Made by a program: the position numbers and the translations under genes. A model generated the notes under the pieces. It saw only the letters and a program-made list of their open reading frames with translations. It was not told the DNA's origin and ran no database searches. Positions 32,661 to 44,700 of a stretch of DNA of 64,000 nucleotides are shown here, in pieces (the stretch's first letter is position 1; each line of letters starts with the position of its first letter). This stretch comes from Pisolithus tinctorius (taxonomy: Eukaryota; Basidiomycota; Agaricomycetes; Boletales; Pisolithaceae), in assembly GCA_024663395.1 (NCBI GenBank), contig JANFAH010000086.1:62001-126000 (forward strand). Direction: 5' to 3'.

Positions 32661-34716
32661 AAATATACACATAACAGTATACAGCAAATATATTCATTGT
32701 CTGGGTAGGTTTCTTCATGTAAACAAATGGAAATGATGTACAAAAACCTAGTACTATTGCTATTGTAGTACTCTGCAGACATGTAAACCTACATATTTCA
32801 CTTCAAGACTTGACATAGCATTCATGCCATTTATTCCCATGAACCATCTGACTCAAATCCAGCTCTATACAGCTTCCTCTGGGGATAACTGCTGTGTTCC
32901 ACATTGAATAAAATGGTACCCTGAACATTGGGGGTATCCACAGAAGTAGTCTTCTCTTTGGTCCTCTGATCCAGCCATCTGAGTGAAGCTTGACTGGTTC
33001 ACTCCTTACATCCTCCTCCTCCTGTAGGACACCATCAAGAAGTTGGTCACTTCCCTGCAATGCATGTGAAGAAGAAGAAGAAAAACAGATGGAATATGCT
33101 GTTGTGACTGGAAGTTCTTTGAACAAAGCAGAATACATGACAGATGGATAATACTCACCAGTTTCATTGTCTGTAGGCAACTTCAAATTGATCATATTCT
33201 TGTAGCCTTGAGCATCCCAGACCCTCAAAGTGTTGTCATAAGATCCAGAGACAATTCTCCTACCATCCAAGGAGAATGCAACTGACTGGACCCAGTGATC
33301 ATGCCCCTGAAGAGGGCTACCAATCTGCACACCTCTCCCAACATCCCAAATCCTCACAGTTTTGTCATATGAACCAGAAACAATTGTCATTCTATCAGGG
33401 GAGAATGTAACTGATTGAACCCAATCAGTGTGCCCTTGAAATGAGTTTCCAATCTGCACCCCTCTTTTGGCATCCCAGACCCTGATAGTCATGTCATCTG
33501 AACCAGAGACAATTCTCCTGCTATCATAGGAGAATGCAGCTGAGCTGATTGTAGAAGTATGCCCACAAATCAGGGTACCATGCAGCCCACCCTTCTTAAC
33601 ATCCCAGACTCTTACAGTATGATCATCTGAGGCAGAAACAATTTTCCTGCCATCATGGGAGAATGCAACTGCATTGACTGATGCTGTATGCCCTAGAAGA
33701 GGGCTACCAATCTGCACACCCCTTTCAACATCCCAAACCCTCACTGTATTGTCATATGAGCCTGAGACAACTCTCTTGCTGTCAGGGGAGAATGCAACTG
33801 ATTGGACCCAGTCAGTGTGACCCTGGAGGGGACCACCAATCTGCATGCCTTTCTCAACATCCCACACTCTCACTGTTTTGTCATCAGAACCAGAGGCAAC
33901 CCTCCCACCATCAGGGGAGAATGCAACTGACTGGACCCAAGACATATGCCCCTGAAGAGGGCCACCCATCTGCTCCCCTGTCCCAGCATTCCAGATTCTC
34001 ACAATTTTGTCATCTGAGCCTGAGACAATTGTCTTGCCATCAGGAGAGAATGCAACTGAATTAACCAAAGAAGTGTGTCCCTGTAAAGCTTGCTTGGCAG
34101 CTGCCCACTCTTTGGGTTGCCCTTTGTCAACTTTAGCAAGCCCAGAAAATTTTGGCATGAGTTTTGCTGACAGCATTGTGTTTGAGGGAACAAATGGCAG
34201 TGCTGAAATGTAAAGATGTGATGAACTGTGTGCAATCACACTGCCAAAGTTTTGGATGAATGCAATCCCATCTTGTACCAATGTTAATATGTCCTCAACA
34301 CCATCTTGACCCTTCAATTTAATTTTAGATGAGATCAAACATAACAATGGAGAACCTACCTGTAGCCATTCAGTTGTGCAAAAAAGTGCATCTGCAGCTT
34401 GCCCAACTTCACCAAGAAGGCTCATGATCTCAAGCCAGAAGAGGATTTTTTCACTCCCCACAATGGCCACCACCAGTCCTGCAAGTATTGGGTCAAAAGC
34501 TGTCTTCTGTAGGTGTTGGGCCCAGAATCGGCATGAGTAGGATAGATGGAGTGGAGTGTTCTTGTTGATCCTCTCTGCTAAATCAGGAATCTCTGAATTG
34601 CTGAGGTAGGAACTTTCCAGTCCACAGATGTTGAATTGGAGATGTTCAGAAAGAACCCGCAATGAGGCAAAGGTCAGGTCATATGAGTTGGAAGTGTCAA
34701 CAAAGTAGACTCCACT
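32661..34716 (-). repeat. Inverted-repeat arm 2 (3' half of N2 and 3' flank)
   Basis: Partner of arm 1 (28396-30447); see there. The loop between the arms is about 2.2 kb. Confidence 0.85.
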
Positions 34717-36830
34717 TTGTGACTGATCAGTGAGGAAGTCATAAAAGGATTCATGGTGGGGGTGGACAGGAATCTTCGAGTTGCCATCATCTCCACCTAG
34801 CAGTGGGGCCATGAATTTCAGAACAACAGCAACATCATAGTGATCCTCCTCCTCTTGGAACAGACTGCACATTATATTCAAGGTGTTCATAGGCAGAGGC
34901 TCCACCATCATCAGAACTTGTTGCATCACTGAGTGGTATCACTTGAGAGCTGACTTTGGTACAATGCTCTCCAGGATTGCAGTATAGGTGAGGTGCAGAA
35001 GTGCACTTCCTTCTCCAGACTGAATGGCAATCAGCATATCAAAGCGTTCCTTGGCAGTTTGACCAGGTACATCAAGCTTGAGGAACTCGCAAGCCAGATG
35101 TGCCCATTCGAACAAACCACTTGACTTGTGAGCAATCCGGCCTCTTTCCATAGATCCAATATGCTTCAAATTGACATAGCCAAGTCTGTAGAAAATGAAT
35201 TGACTGATGTCATGCTCAGTGGACAGAGAAATGTTGTCCAAGGACAACTTCATCACATGGGCAGAGCTGCCTAGCACATAGCTGATGTCTGGCAATGACC
35301 TGGATGTCACAAGGATGCGGACATTAGGGGGTAGATAGGCAGCTTCCGTCAGCGTGAGCAGAGATAATATATGCCTCCTCGACATCTCCTGCCCACTTTC
35401 GTCCAGAGCATCAATCACCAGCACAGCATTCCCAACTATCGCACCATTAATCTTGAACAATGGTCCCAAAATGAGATGTTGCCACTGCTGCATCACATCA
35501 GCTGTGGTCATCAGAAAGTGGTCCTTCTTGAAGGCATCTCCCAGCGCTCGCCGAAATACCACATCCTGCTCTGCCAGATCACGCGCAATCGTCGTCAAGA
35601 TTTTTTGCTCGCGATGTTCACCCTGCTTATCACGTGCGAAGCAGAAGCAGGCCACTAGTCCCCCCGCCTCCAAAACCCACGATGAAACTGTATGAGCAAT
35701 GGCCGATTTTCCACTTCCAGCCTGGCCACCAAGCCAGAAGATGCGGGGTTCATCAGCGTCATGATTGGTGATCCAGCGCACGATTCTCTGCAAAACTGCC
35801 GTCCTGGTGTTGTCCAAGCATTTCTTAGTCGTATCCAGGCCTGCGCCACGTGCATAAGCCATGCCTTCGAGGTTCGGATCTTCCAATGCACGATACATGT
35901 TGGACTGAATATCCTGGACTGCAAAACTGGGGCATTGCTGCATTAAGTCATCCAAGGTCTCAATGTAGCGCCCGACAATGATCTGCGTTTCGGAAAGAAC
36001 ATCTTGTTGTTGTTCATTCCCTGAGTAGCGTCGTGTCAAAATTTACATGCCAACAAGACATGATAGAACCTACAGAATTTCTTTGTTTCAGAGTAGTTTC
36101 TAACAAACCGTGCGGATTCACTTATAATCCGCGCAATCTTCGCGAGGACATTTCTCATGTCATTAATATTCTGCTTGACACCGTCTGCCAGTAGCAGTTT
36201 GTATACAAAAGTGATCTTCTCCAACAGAGTGGACAGCGCATCATCCGAAGTCGCTTGCTCAAGGATCAACTGGCAAGACGGCTGAGTCAGAAGAAGCACG
36301 TGTATAACGGAAAGCCGCACCTGAGAGGCATCCGTTAAAGTTCCCAGTATCAACTGGACAAAGGGGTGAATCTGTGCGCCTATACCAAGGGAGCCAGCAG
36401 CAGAGTTGAAGTCTTTGAGAGGTTGGAGATACGTATCGCTGCAGCTTTGAATGTCTATAAATGCAGAATTGCCCTGTGTGGAGTCGGCGACCGTTTGGCC
36501 AGCCAATACCATCAATGTCAGGCCATCCAATGAATGCGGAGCAGCATTGACTTGGTTGCAAGCTATCGATGCTCGAATCGGGGATGATGCTGCTTTGTTG
36601 ATGGACCCTCGACTCTGTTGATTGAAGGTGAGCATTGTCATCCCAATAGTAGAACATCCCAAATCACGTACATCCTGGGTTGGGGTTGTCTGAGGTCGCA
36701 CCTGTTGCCGCTGAGCAGCGATACTCCTGTCAACAGTATCCACGGGGCCAATACCTCGGTTCAACTGACGAAAAAAGCGCCTCATTTTGGCGAAAGTCTC
36801 CTGGTCTTTCTTTGACTGCTCGCTGGACAT
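32803..36830 (-). pseudogene. N2: NACHT-WD40 paralogue with one in-frame TGA
   Basis: Same exon plan as N1. It starts at ATG 36830, and intron 1 follows D in T-Q-D just as it follows D-V-D in N1. Introns 2 and 3 fall at D-A-S-Q and K-K-F. NACHT: Walker A G-Q-A-G-S-G-K-S, Walker B A-V-L-V-I-D-A-L-D-E-S. Seven WD40 repeats: the first two and the end of the last match N1, repeats 3-6 are different. The frame is open on both sides of a single TGA at 34941-34939, in the hinge between NACHT and the WD40 half, where a CGA would read Arg. Either the gene is dead, or two separate pieces are made, or rare readthrough occurs. The N-terminal 370 codons with NACHT alone could still be expressed. Confidence 0.85.
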
Positions 36831-36980
36831 TGAACTTTAGGATGAGTATTTCGCGCAGAGCTAGCACACTCTAGTAAGTAGGACGACCAGCAAGGGTGGG
36901 AAGGAACTTGGCTTTCAACGCTCGATCACGTTTCTACCACGTGCGCAGCGAACACAGCTTGTATATTGGTAAATATAATG

Positions 36981-39126
36981 TTACATTGAGAGCATTTCTA
37001 CAGCTTGTTGGTTGCGCCTGGAGATTTCTCGCAAGTTGGTTGTTTTATCATCAACCATTTTCTTTTGAAGTGAAAGCGCTTTCTTTTCGTCCCCTAGACG
37101 CTCCACAATCGCCCACGCTAACTCTGGAGTGTTGTCAAACTTCTCACGGCGGACCTTTCCTTGGAGTTTAAACTCCTTTTCTAGTCGGTCCTGCAGTATG
37201 GTGCGACGTTTTGAGCCGACCTGATCCCACATGGTTGATACCAGTCACAATCGATCGATAGCTTCCTTCCCGCATATGTCAAGAACGAACCGGAAGTTGC
37301 TTATATCTTCCCGCACCAATTCGTCAGCCACACAAACGGTGTAGAAGACACCTGCAAACCTGATGGATCTCTTGTATCTGCTCAGTGCAGATCAACTTTA
37401 AGCGAGATCGAGTAGGCAAGTCAGCTCACAGTAACATCAATAGTTGTTCTATCGCTTTAAAATCGAACTCATTCAATGAAGGCGTATCTATGAAAACGAA
37501 GCGTTTTCCGTTATGGACGCTTGCGAAGGCGCCGGCAATTTTCGTGCAGGTCGCTTGCGAGTTTGCACCCGGTTCTGGTGGTATCCCAGTAAGTTTATTG
37601 ATGAACTACATCTCATGTGAGCGACGATTCAACGTGAACAGTTCACTATCAGCCTACGTTGCTCCTTCCGGAACCCGTGTTACCCAAGACGCTGTCGATG
37701 AAAGGGATGAATATGTCACGAGACGGATCCGCTGATTGTACATACAGGACGACGCTATCGCTGGGTATGATATCTTCGACCAAAACCCGGAACCTGCTCT
37801 GTGATAATGTTAGTACATAATGAAATATCCCGGCAAATCAGAGCATGCCTGTTTGGATGACGGACCCCTGATGTTAAGGTTGATATTGTCCCGGTAAGAG
37901 AGAAGGATTGGCTTGAATTCAATCGGTATCATTTGAGTCTCAGCCACCGAAGGCCGACCAAAATATCTAGAACGGTTGGAACGGAATTGCTCAATAATGA
38001 TGGTTACAGGGCCCGACTGGGCCCGGGCGTCGCAGCATGCCAGGATCGCAGAGAAGAACTCTGAATCTCCAGAGCAGGATTCATGTTTCAGAGGGAGCCA
38101 TATTTCAATGCCGTGATTAGTGACAGTGAATGTTTGGAATCTCTCTTCCGCAGATGCCAATTCTCGTAATTTCTTTGAAGAAGACTTTTCGAGGGCAACC
38201 ATGAAGTCGCTAGGGGACATCCGGATTACGCTTGAGCAATCGCGGAAGTGGCTGGGGTCATTTGCCAGGAAGCTGTGGGCCATCCCTGCGTTCCTTGTCC
38301 ATCCCCAGGCAAATATGCTTTGGTCATTGGTCATTCGTATGACTTCCAACTGCAGACGGAGGAACGCGTTCTTCCCCTCCTCATACAACAATGGCATATA
38401 CACGCCAAACAGTCCCAATAACGAATATGCACGGTCCTCTTCTCTCGTCGTCCCCCGGTCAGCGGCCCAGGACATAATTTGTGCTACACTGGGATAGGAC
38501 CAACTGAGGCCCTTCTCCAATGCATCAACCGAAATCCGTGTGATGACCTTCAGAGTACGAGCGCACTTTCGCTTTCGGGTAACGAACTCCCAGTTCCGAT
38601 TAAAAAAATGAACGTCTTCTGGGGCTATGAGTTCCTGTAGTGTCCATCCACGCGAGAACCACTTGGGCCACCCATTGAACTTGGCGAATTTGTTGTTGTC
38701 GGGTTTAGTGGGAAGAGTATTAGCGCCCATATCATGGAGATATGCATAGCAACGGTCGGAATTCGCATACCACACATACATGGAATTGATAGCCTCGGAG
38801 AGTTCGGCACTGCTCCGTTTGTCGATGCAGCATGTATCCACCCAAAGCCAATCTAGCCGGTCGTCACGGGCTTGCAGGCAGCTCTTGAGAATTTTTTGGT
38901 ATCTACTGCGCTTTCGTATCTCACGTCTGACGGCGACATCTGTCTTCGTAAGACTTTCCATCTCCGTATACTGTACCTCGTCTTTTGGTTGACCCCAGCA
39001 ATGAGATAATATGGCATATGCTGCATTTGCGAGATCGGGCCCATTGAATTCCACCAGCAGCTGCGCGTCTCGTCTGGCTTTTCCTGCATGGAATTCGAGA
39101 AAGGTCTTTACGTCGATCAGGCGCAT
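36981..39126 (-). pseudogene. H2: HET-GTPase gene with broken GTPase half
   Basis: Exon 1 (39126-37849, 426 codons) is an intact HET domain (Y-A-I-L-S-H-C-W-G, W-V-D-T-C-C-I-D-K, G-W-T-L-Q-E-L-I-A-P). The first intron appears to use a GC donor (CAG|GCATGC) with a TACTAAC branch site. The GTPase part follows: V-L-G-N-T-G-S-G-R-S, in which the P-loop Lys is Arg, F-I-N-K-L-T-G-I-P-P-E, F-V-F-I-D-T-P-S-L, and then an in-frame TGA (near 37246) in I-D-R-L-(stop)-L-V-S-T-M-W-D, where CGA would give the conserved Arg. The last frame, 37232-36981, holds F-D-N-T-P-E-L-A-W-A-I-V-E. A truncated HET protein could still be made. Confidence 0.8.
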
Positions 39127-39579
39127 AGTGCATCAACCTATAGGTAGATCAATACAGATGTCGTGCAACGGGCTACTAATAGCAGGCGTACGCGGCAAGG
39201 AACGTAATAGCAAATGGAAATGCCTTGGGAAATGCTAAAGGGTCTAGCGGGTCGACTGTTTGATCAACGAGGCAAGAAGTAAAAATATTGAAGAACCGCG
39301 AAAGACGAGCGCTTATCTCGAAGCACTCAGCCGAGCGACAACATAACAACTCGTGTCGTCACTGGTCTCCCCTAGGCGAACCAAAGACTCGACGGAAGAC
39401 AATCGTTCCCTCTCGACTCGTCGCCACTCATCCACTCATTCCACGTTCAGTGCGACCACGTCACCACATACTTAGTCCCAAATACATATTGGTTGAAGGA
39501 ACTTGTGTTCATGCTCACACACAGATCCTTGTCGCCAAGAAAACGGACCATGGAGCGGACTATTTTCCCGCGCGATGGA
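39127..39579. other. Intergenic region upstream of H2
   Basis: No gene seen. It holds the H2 promoter side and borders R1 copy d. Confidence 0.5.
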
Positions 39580-40059
39580 TATGGCGCTGGAGATGGAGAA
39601 AACGAGTAGGAACCCGTTACTTAGAATGCGGCTGTATGTCTACTTTTATTTATTTATTTTGCTATCATTGCCATCGAAGACGTCTCTTTTTCTCTGAACG
39701 GACTTCCTGACCGACGACGACGATGCTAGGTCGGTAACAGACAACAATCCGACCTCGTGGTTAAAGATCGAAAGACGACACGAAGAAAACACGGTTGGGG
39801 ACTCGAGATGGCGTTGGGAAATAATATGGTGAGGACCGACGAAGCGGCCGACCGCCGAGCCAGGGAACCCGCGTTGACCCCGATGCACGTAAGCTATCGA
39901 GGGGGCCGGACTGGAAATGAGATGAGGCTGGCATTCACCTCGACACGATTGCATTTACAGAGATGTTCAGAACGATGCTCCGGTATTGCAATATAACTCG
40001 AGCAAATAATCGACTAGCTGTGTACACGTACATGGAAACGGAATTCATTCACATATCGG
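39580..40059 (+). repeat. Repeat R1, copy d (most complete)
   Basis: The fullest R1 copy, from GGAGATGGAGAAAACG to about 40059, leading into the 3' end of H3. Its 39690-40059 part plus the adjacent GTPase 3' half (to about 40750) is a segmental duplicate of 19270-20330. Confidence 0.7.
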
Positions 40060-42217
40060 TCATAAAGGAGTCAGTTTATTCCAACTGAGTAGATCAGCGA
40101 TCCATTTGAGCCCGCTCGTTACTCCCTCGTCATCAACCATCTTCTTTTGAATTGAAAATACCTTCTTCTCGTCCCCCAGACCCTCCACGATGGCCCACGC
40201 TGACTCTGGAGTGTTGTCAAACTTCTCGCAGCGAGCCCCTCCGAGAACCCCGCGAAACCTGTGCATCAGTTCACACCTTGTCTGGGTGTGATACGCCGGT
40301 TCGTCCTCATCCGAAGCAGTTGTTACTAGTCGTAGCCGATCAATGGCTTCCTCCCCGCACATGTCAACGACGACACGGAGGTTGCGCGCTTCATTGGCTG
40401 CGGACCTGAGATCTAAAAGGCAAATGTAGATAATACCCGTGAACCTAATAGACCTCCGGTATCTGTTTAGCCCAGAATTAACTCTAAGCAAGATCAAGTA
40501 AAACAATTTGGCTCACAGCAATCCAAATTGCATTAATGCCGCTTCAAAACAGTCGGAATTCAACGGAGGTGTATCTAAGAAAACGAAACGTTTTCCATTA
40601 CGGACACTAGCAAAAGCGCAGATGGTCGTCGTGCAGAAGCTGAGTAAGTCTGCACCCGGTTCTGGTTGTGCCCCAGTCAGCATCTTCATAAACTGCCTGT
40701 CATGTGAGCGATGATATAATGCGGACGTTTCACTGTCACCCTACGTTACTCTTTCCAGAATTCGCGGCACCCAAGACACTGTCGGGAGGACGTAAATAGT
40801 ACGGCACGGATCCGTTGATTGTACATACGCGATGATATTATCACTGGGTGTGATGTCTTCGAGCAAAATCCGTGGCAACATCCTCTATGAAGCCGTTAAT
40901 ACATGCCGTGGCATATCACCACAAACCAGAATGTACCTGCCTACATGACGGTCCCCTGATGTTCGGGTTGATATTGTCTCGGTAAGGAAGAAGGATTGAC
41001 TTGAACTCGATGGAAAGTGGTTGATTCTCAACCACCGGCAGCTGCCCAAAATACCTAAAACGGTTGGGACCGAACCGCTCGATACTGATGGTTATAGGGC
41101 TCGACTTCTCTCGGGCATCACAGCACGTTAGGATGGCAGTTAAGAACTCTGAACCTCCACAGCAAGATTGGCGTTTCAGAGGGAGCCATATTTGAATACC
41201 ATGATTGGTGACAGTGAACGTTTGGAACTGCTCTTCCAGAGATACCAGCTTTCGTAATTGCTTCTTTGACAAGTGTTTTTCGAGAGCAGCTATGAAATCG
41301 CTAAGGTCCATCCGAATTACGCTTGAGCAACCGTGGAAGTCACTGGGGTCTTTGGCCAGGAAGCTGTTGGCCAACCCCCCACTCCTTGACCAGCCCCAGG
41401 CAAATATGCTTTGGTCATTGGTCATTCGTATGATTTCCAGCTGTAGACGGAGGAATGCTTTCTTCCCCTCCCCATACAACATCGGCATGTGCACGCCAAA
41501 CAGTCCCATTAACGAATATGCGCGGTCCTCTTCTCTCGTCGTCCTCCGGTCAGCGGCCCAGGACATAATTTGTGCTGTACTGGGGTATGACCAGCTGAGG
41601 CCCTTTTCCAATACATCGACCGAAATTCGCGTGATGGTGCTCAGAGCACGAGGGCACTTTCGCTTTCGGGTAATGTATTCCCAGTTCCGATTAAAAAAAT
41701 GAACGTCCTCCGGGGCTATGAGTTCCTGTAGTGTCCACCCACGCGAAAACCACTTCGGCCATCCATTAAATTCGGCAAACTTATCGTTGTCGGGGTCGGT
41801 GGGAAGAGCATTAGCATCGGTGTCATGGAGGTATGCATAGCAGCGGTCGGAATTCGCATACCACGCATACATAGAATTGATGGCCTCGGACAGCTCGGCA
41901 CTGCTCCGTTTGTCAATGCAGCACGTATCCACCCAAAGCCAATGCAGACCATTATGACAGGCTTGCAGGCAACTGTTGCGAATCTTTTGGTACCCATAAC
42001 GCTCTTGGATCTCACGTCTGGCGGCTACATCCATCTTCGTAAGGTTTTCCATCTCGGTATACTGCACCTCGTCTTTTGGTCTACCCCAACAATGAGACAG
42101 TATGGCATATGCTGCCTCTGTGAGATCGGGACCATTGAATTCCACCAGAAGCTGTGTATCCGGCCCAGATGTATCCGCGTCAAACTGGAGAAAGGCCTTG
42201 ACGTCGATCAGGCGCAT
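40060..42217 (-). CDS. H3: HET domain fused to GTPase-like domain
   Basis: Five exons inferred in phase. Exon 1 (42217-40937, 427 codons) is HET with Y-A-I-L-S-H-C-W-G, W-V-D-T-C-C-I-D-K-R-S-S-A-E-L and G-W-T-L-Q-E-L-I-A-P. A GT-AG intron leads to a linker ending in D-N-I-I-A, then the P-loop V-L-G-A-A-N-S-G-K-S (fits GxxxxGKS), F-V-F-L-D-T-P-P-L (G3-like), and the last exon with S-I-R-F-T-G-I-I-Y, L-R-L-V-T-T-A-S-D and F-D-N-T-P-E-S-A-W-A-I-V-E. No stop or frameshift is seen. The likely role is cytoplasmic non-self recognition, HET being the death effector and the GTPase a switch. It is divergently placed to ISY1, with a 538-bp gap. Confidence 0.8.
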
Positions 42218-42755
42218 GGCACATCAACCTGGCGGAATTCAGTACAGATCTCGCGCACAACCTACTAATAGTCGGCGTACGAGGCAAGGAACGAAATAAC
42301 AAATGAGAAGGCTAAACGGTCTAGCAAGTAGATCGTATGATCAACGAGGGAAGGAGTAGAAAAGAGCCTGACACGAGAACACGCTGAGACCCGCAGGAAC
42401 GAGGGAAACGTGGTACATACATACGTTATAGGAAAGTCCTCAAAACACCGTCACGGTGAAGAGCGGGGGATAGAAGACTTGAGACCGGCACTCTAGGAAT
42501 CAGACGTGAGAACAGCCGAGTAAGGAGCGAGACCGGCGCTTACACTCAGACCATGTGTACTTAGTACAACGACGGTAGCTCGTCAAATCCAGCGACTCAT
42601 CGTCACTCGTACTCATCCCGCATTTGCGACGTAGTGCGCCGAGCAGGAGCCTAATACGTGCAGACTCAGAAATATTGGCTAGTCGCTTACTAAGCAAGAC
42701 ATATCTTGTCCTCCGCCAACACACATACAGACATCCACTACGATCATTCCAGGTC
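42218..42755. promoter_or_regulatory. Divergent promoter region of H3 and ISY1
   Basis: 538 bp between the start codons of H3 (-) and ISY1 (+), no open frame of note. It must hold both promoters. No clear TATA box is visible. Confidence 0.5.
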
Positions 42756-44050
42756 ATGGTGCGTCTTTTTTGTTATTTCGGGACCCACACAAGTTAAATT
42801 CTCTTTAGGCGCGAAATGAGGAAAAAGCTCAGTCGATGCTCTACCGATTCCGCGAGGCGCAAGCCGCCGAACTCGGTCTCGGTACGCGGGCAGACAGGCG
42901 GCCTAAAATGGCGAGCGCGTGCAAGAGCTTGCGAGAGTGCGAACGATGGCGGGGAGAAATTTTGAGGGAGATAAGCCGGAAGGTATCCAAAATACAAGAT
43001 TGTATGTTGCGTGTCGCTGTCTTTTGAGTGCAGGTGACTGACCGACGGTATAGCCGGGTTGACGGATTACGAAGTACGAGATCTGAACGACGAAATCAAC
43101 AAGTTATTAAGGGAAAAGAGGCATTGGGAAAATCAAATTATTGCGCTGGGAGGCGCGAACTACAGGAGAAATGTTGCGATGCTAGATGACGATGGGAAGG
43201 AAGTACCGGGGACAAAAGGGTACAAGTATGTCCATACCCTTCTCTCGCTCTATTAACTGCTGGAATTCTGACGTTGTGAACGCCAACAGATACTTTGGCC
43301 GTGCGAAAGACCTTCCCGGCGTCCGTGAACTCTTCCAAAGCAGGAAAAAGGAAGAGGAAGAAGAAAGTGCTGCGTTCACTTATTACAAGAAGTTCATGAA
43401 CCAGGGACCGGCGTACTATGGCGACTTGGATGAGACACAAGGTGTAGATGGGGTATTGGCATATGAGCAGAAGATTGAGGAGACGGGTGGGTGTCCTTTC
43501 CACGCTTGTCTTCTGGGCGTGTATAGATGTATTGACGACGGCCTATTACACAGAATGGAAAGAAGCGTACAAACGCGTACGAGATACTTTGGGTCTCCCG
43601 CCCAATGAACCGATACCGGAAATGCCACGTAGCGCCTCTGCGTCGACACAAAACCGGCCGTTAACACTTTCACCACAGCCAGACCCCTCGTCCTCACAAG
43701 CGAAACGGAAAACGTCCGACGGTGCAGATACAGATGCAGGGGTAGACGCTGGTGACCTAGGTACGGAAGGTACGGAAGGAACGCAAGCCAAGAGATCCAA
43801 AACTGTCCCTTCAACGGTTTCCATTGCCTCCAATCCTACATCTACGTCTGATCCAGTGCAAGACACAAACAGAGCCCGCATGGCGCTACACGCTCAGCTG
43901 GCTGCTTCGTATATCCCATTCCTGACCCCTGAAGCGCTGATGCCGCCGACGTTGCCTACGAGAGCAGAAATGGAAGAGGTGTTGCTGAAGTTACGAAAGG
44001 AAGCGCTAGTACAGGAATTTTTCGGTGCAGACCCGGAGGGTGTAGCGTGA
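42756..44050 (+). CDS. ISY1: Pre-mRNA-splicing factor Isy1
   Basis: Five exons: 42756-42758 (only the ATG), 42809-43001, 43054-43225, 43290-43486 and 43554-44050; the sum is 353 codons. The start M-A-R-N-E-E-K-A-Q-S-M-L-Y-R-F is the hallmark of Isy1, followed by R-R-P and the helical I-S-R-K-V-S-K-I-Q-D and R-D-L-N-D-E-I-N-K-L-L-R-E-K. G-R-A-K-D-L-P-G-V-R-E-L-F and D-G-V-L-A-Y-E also fit. The C-terminal third is low-complexity with a short Leu-rich end. Isy1 belongs to the NineTeen-associated spliceosome and helps the first catalytic step in the nucleus. It is a conserved housekeeping gene placed between HET-GTPase genes. Confidence 0.95.
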
Positions 44051-44387
44051 ATGTGACGTACTTTCCTTCCCTTGGTTTGATGCTCCGGTTTCTTTCGTGA
44101 GAGAGCGTACTGTTCGTCGTTTTGTGAATGATATATGTACTACGTGTACGTGTACGTCAGCGGTAAGTAATCTGTAGTACTTGCTCACTTCAGCAGTTGC
44201 GAACTTCCGGGCGAATAGATGCCGGAGGTCGTTCCTGAGGATTACAAGTGCGACTTTAGTAAGAACACTCACGGATTATCGATCATCAACCAAGTCTCAC
44301 GCGGTCCTGTGGATGGCAGGGGAAATACGCCACTTCCTGATCTTGGCTAACATGTGTGGACAGATCGATGATGTATGGTAACGTCAC
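44051..44387. other. Intergenic, nothing recognised
   Basis: 3' flank of ISY1 up to the GTPase relic. No gene or repeat seen. Confidence 0.4.
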
Positions 44388-44700
44388 ATGCAAATAGTGC
44401 AAAAAGGGACAGGTGAGAGAAGGATTTCCGAACTGACCGTGACGCAGGGCTCGCTGCGAAAAGTGAAAAGCTCAATAGGAAAAAAGGACATGCTTTCGCT
44501 TCAAGAGATGGTTGATAAGAGGATCGACTTGTGGAAGATGTCCGGTGTCGGAGGGGTACTGCAGGGCATTGTATTGCTACCGAAGCCTGTGTAGCCCCTC
44601 AGCGCCTGAGATTCATGGCCATCCAAACGCAGGGGTTTAGGCCTGTCACTCGTTACCAAACCGGCATCAGTGCAGGTCCGGGACAAGAGCGATGCGTCTA
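44388..44700 (+). pseudogene. HET-GTPase relic 3 (GTPase C-terminal fragment)
   Basis: L-S-L-Q-E-M-V-D-K-R-I-D-L-W-K-M-S matches the GTPase end of H4 (L-L-L-Q-E-E-M-V...I-D-L-W-K-T-S). The DNA after it is homologous to relic 2. It directly precedes H4 on the same strand, as expected for a tandem array with loss of the upstream copy. Confidence 0.65.
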
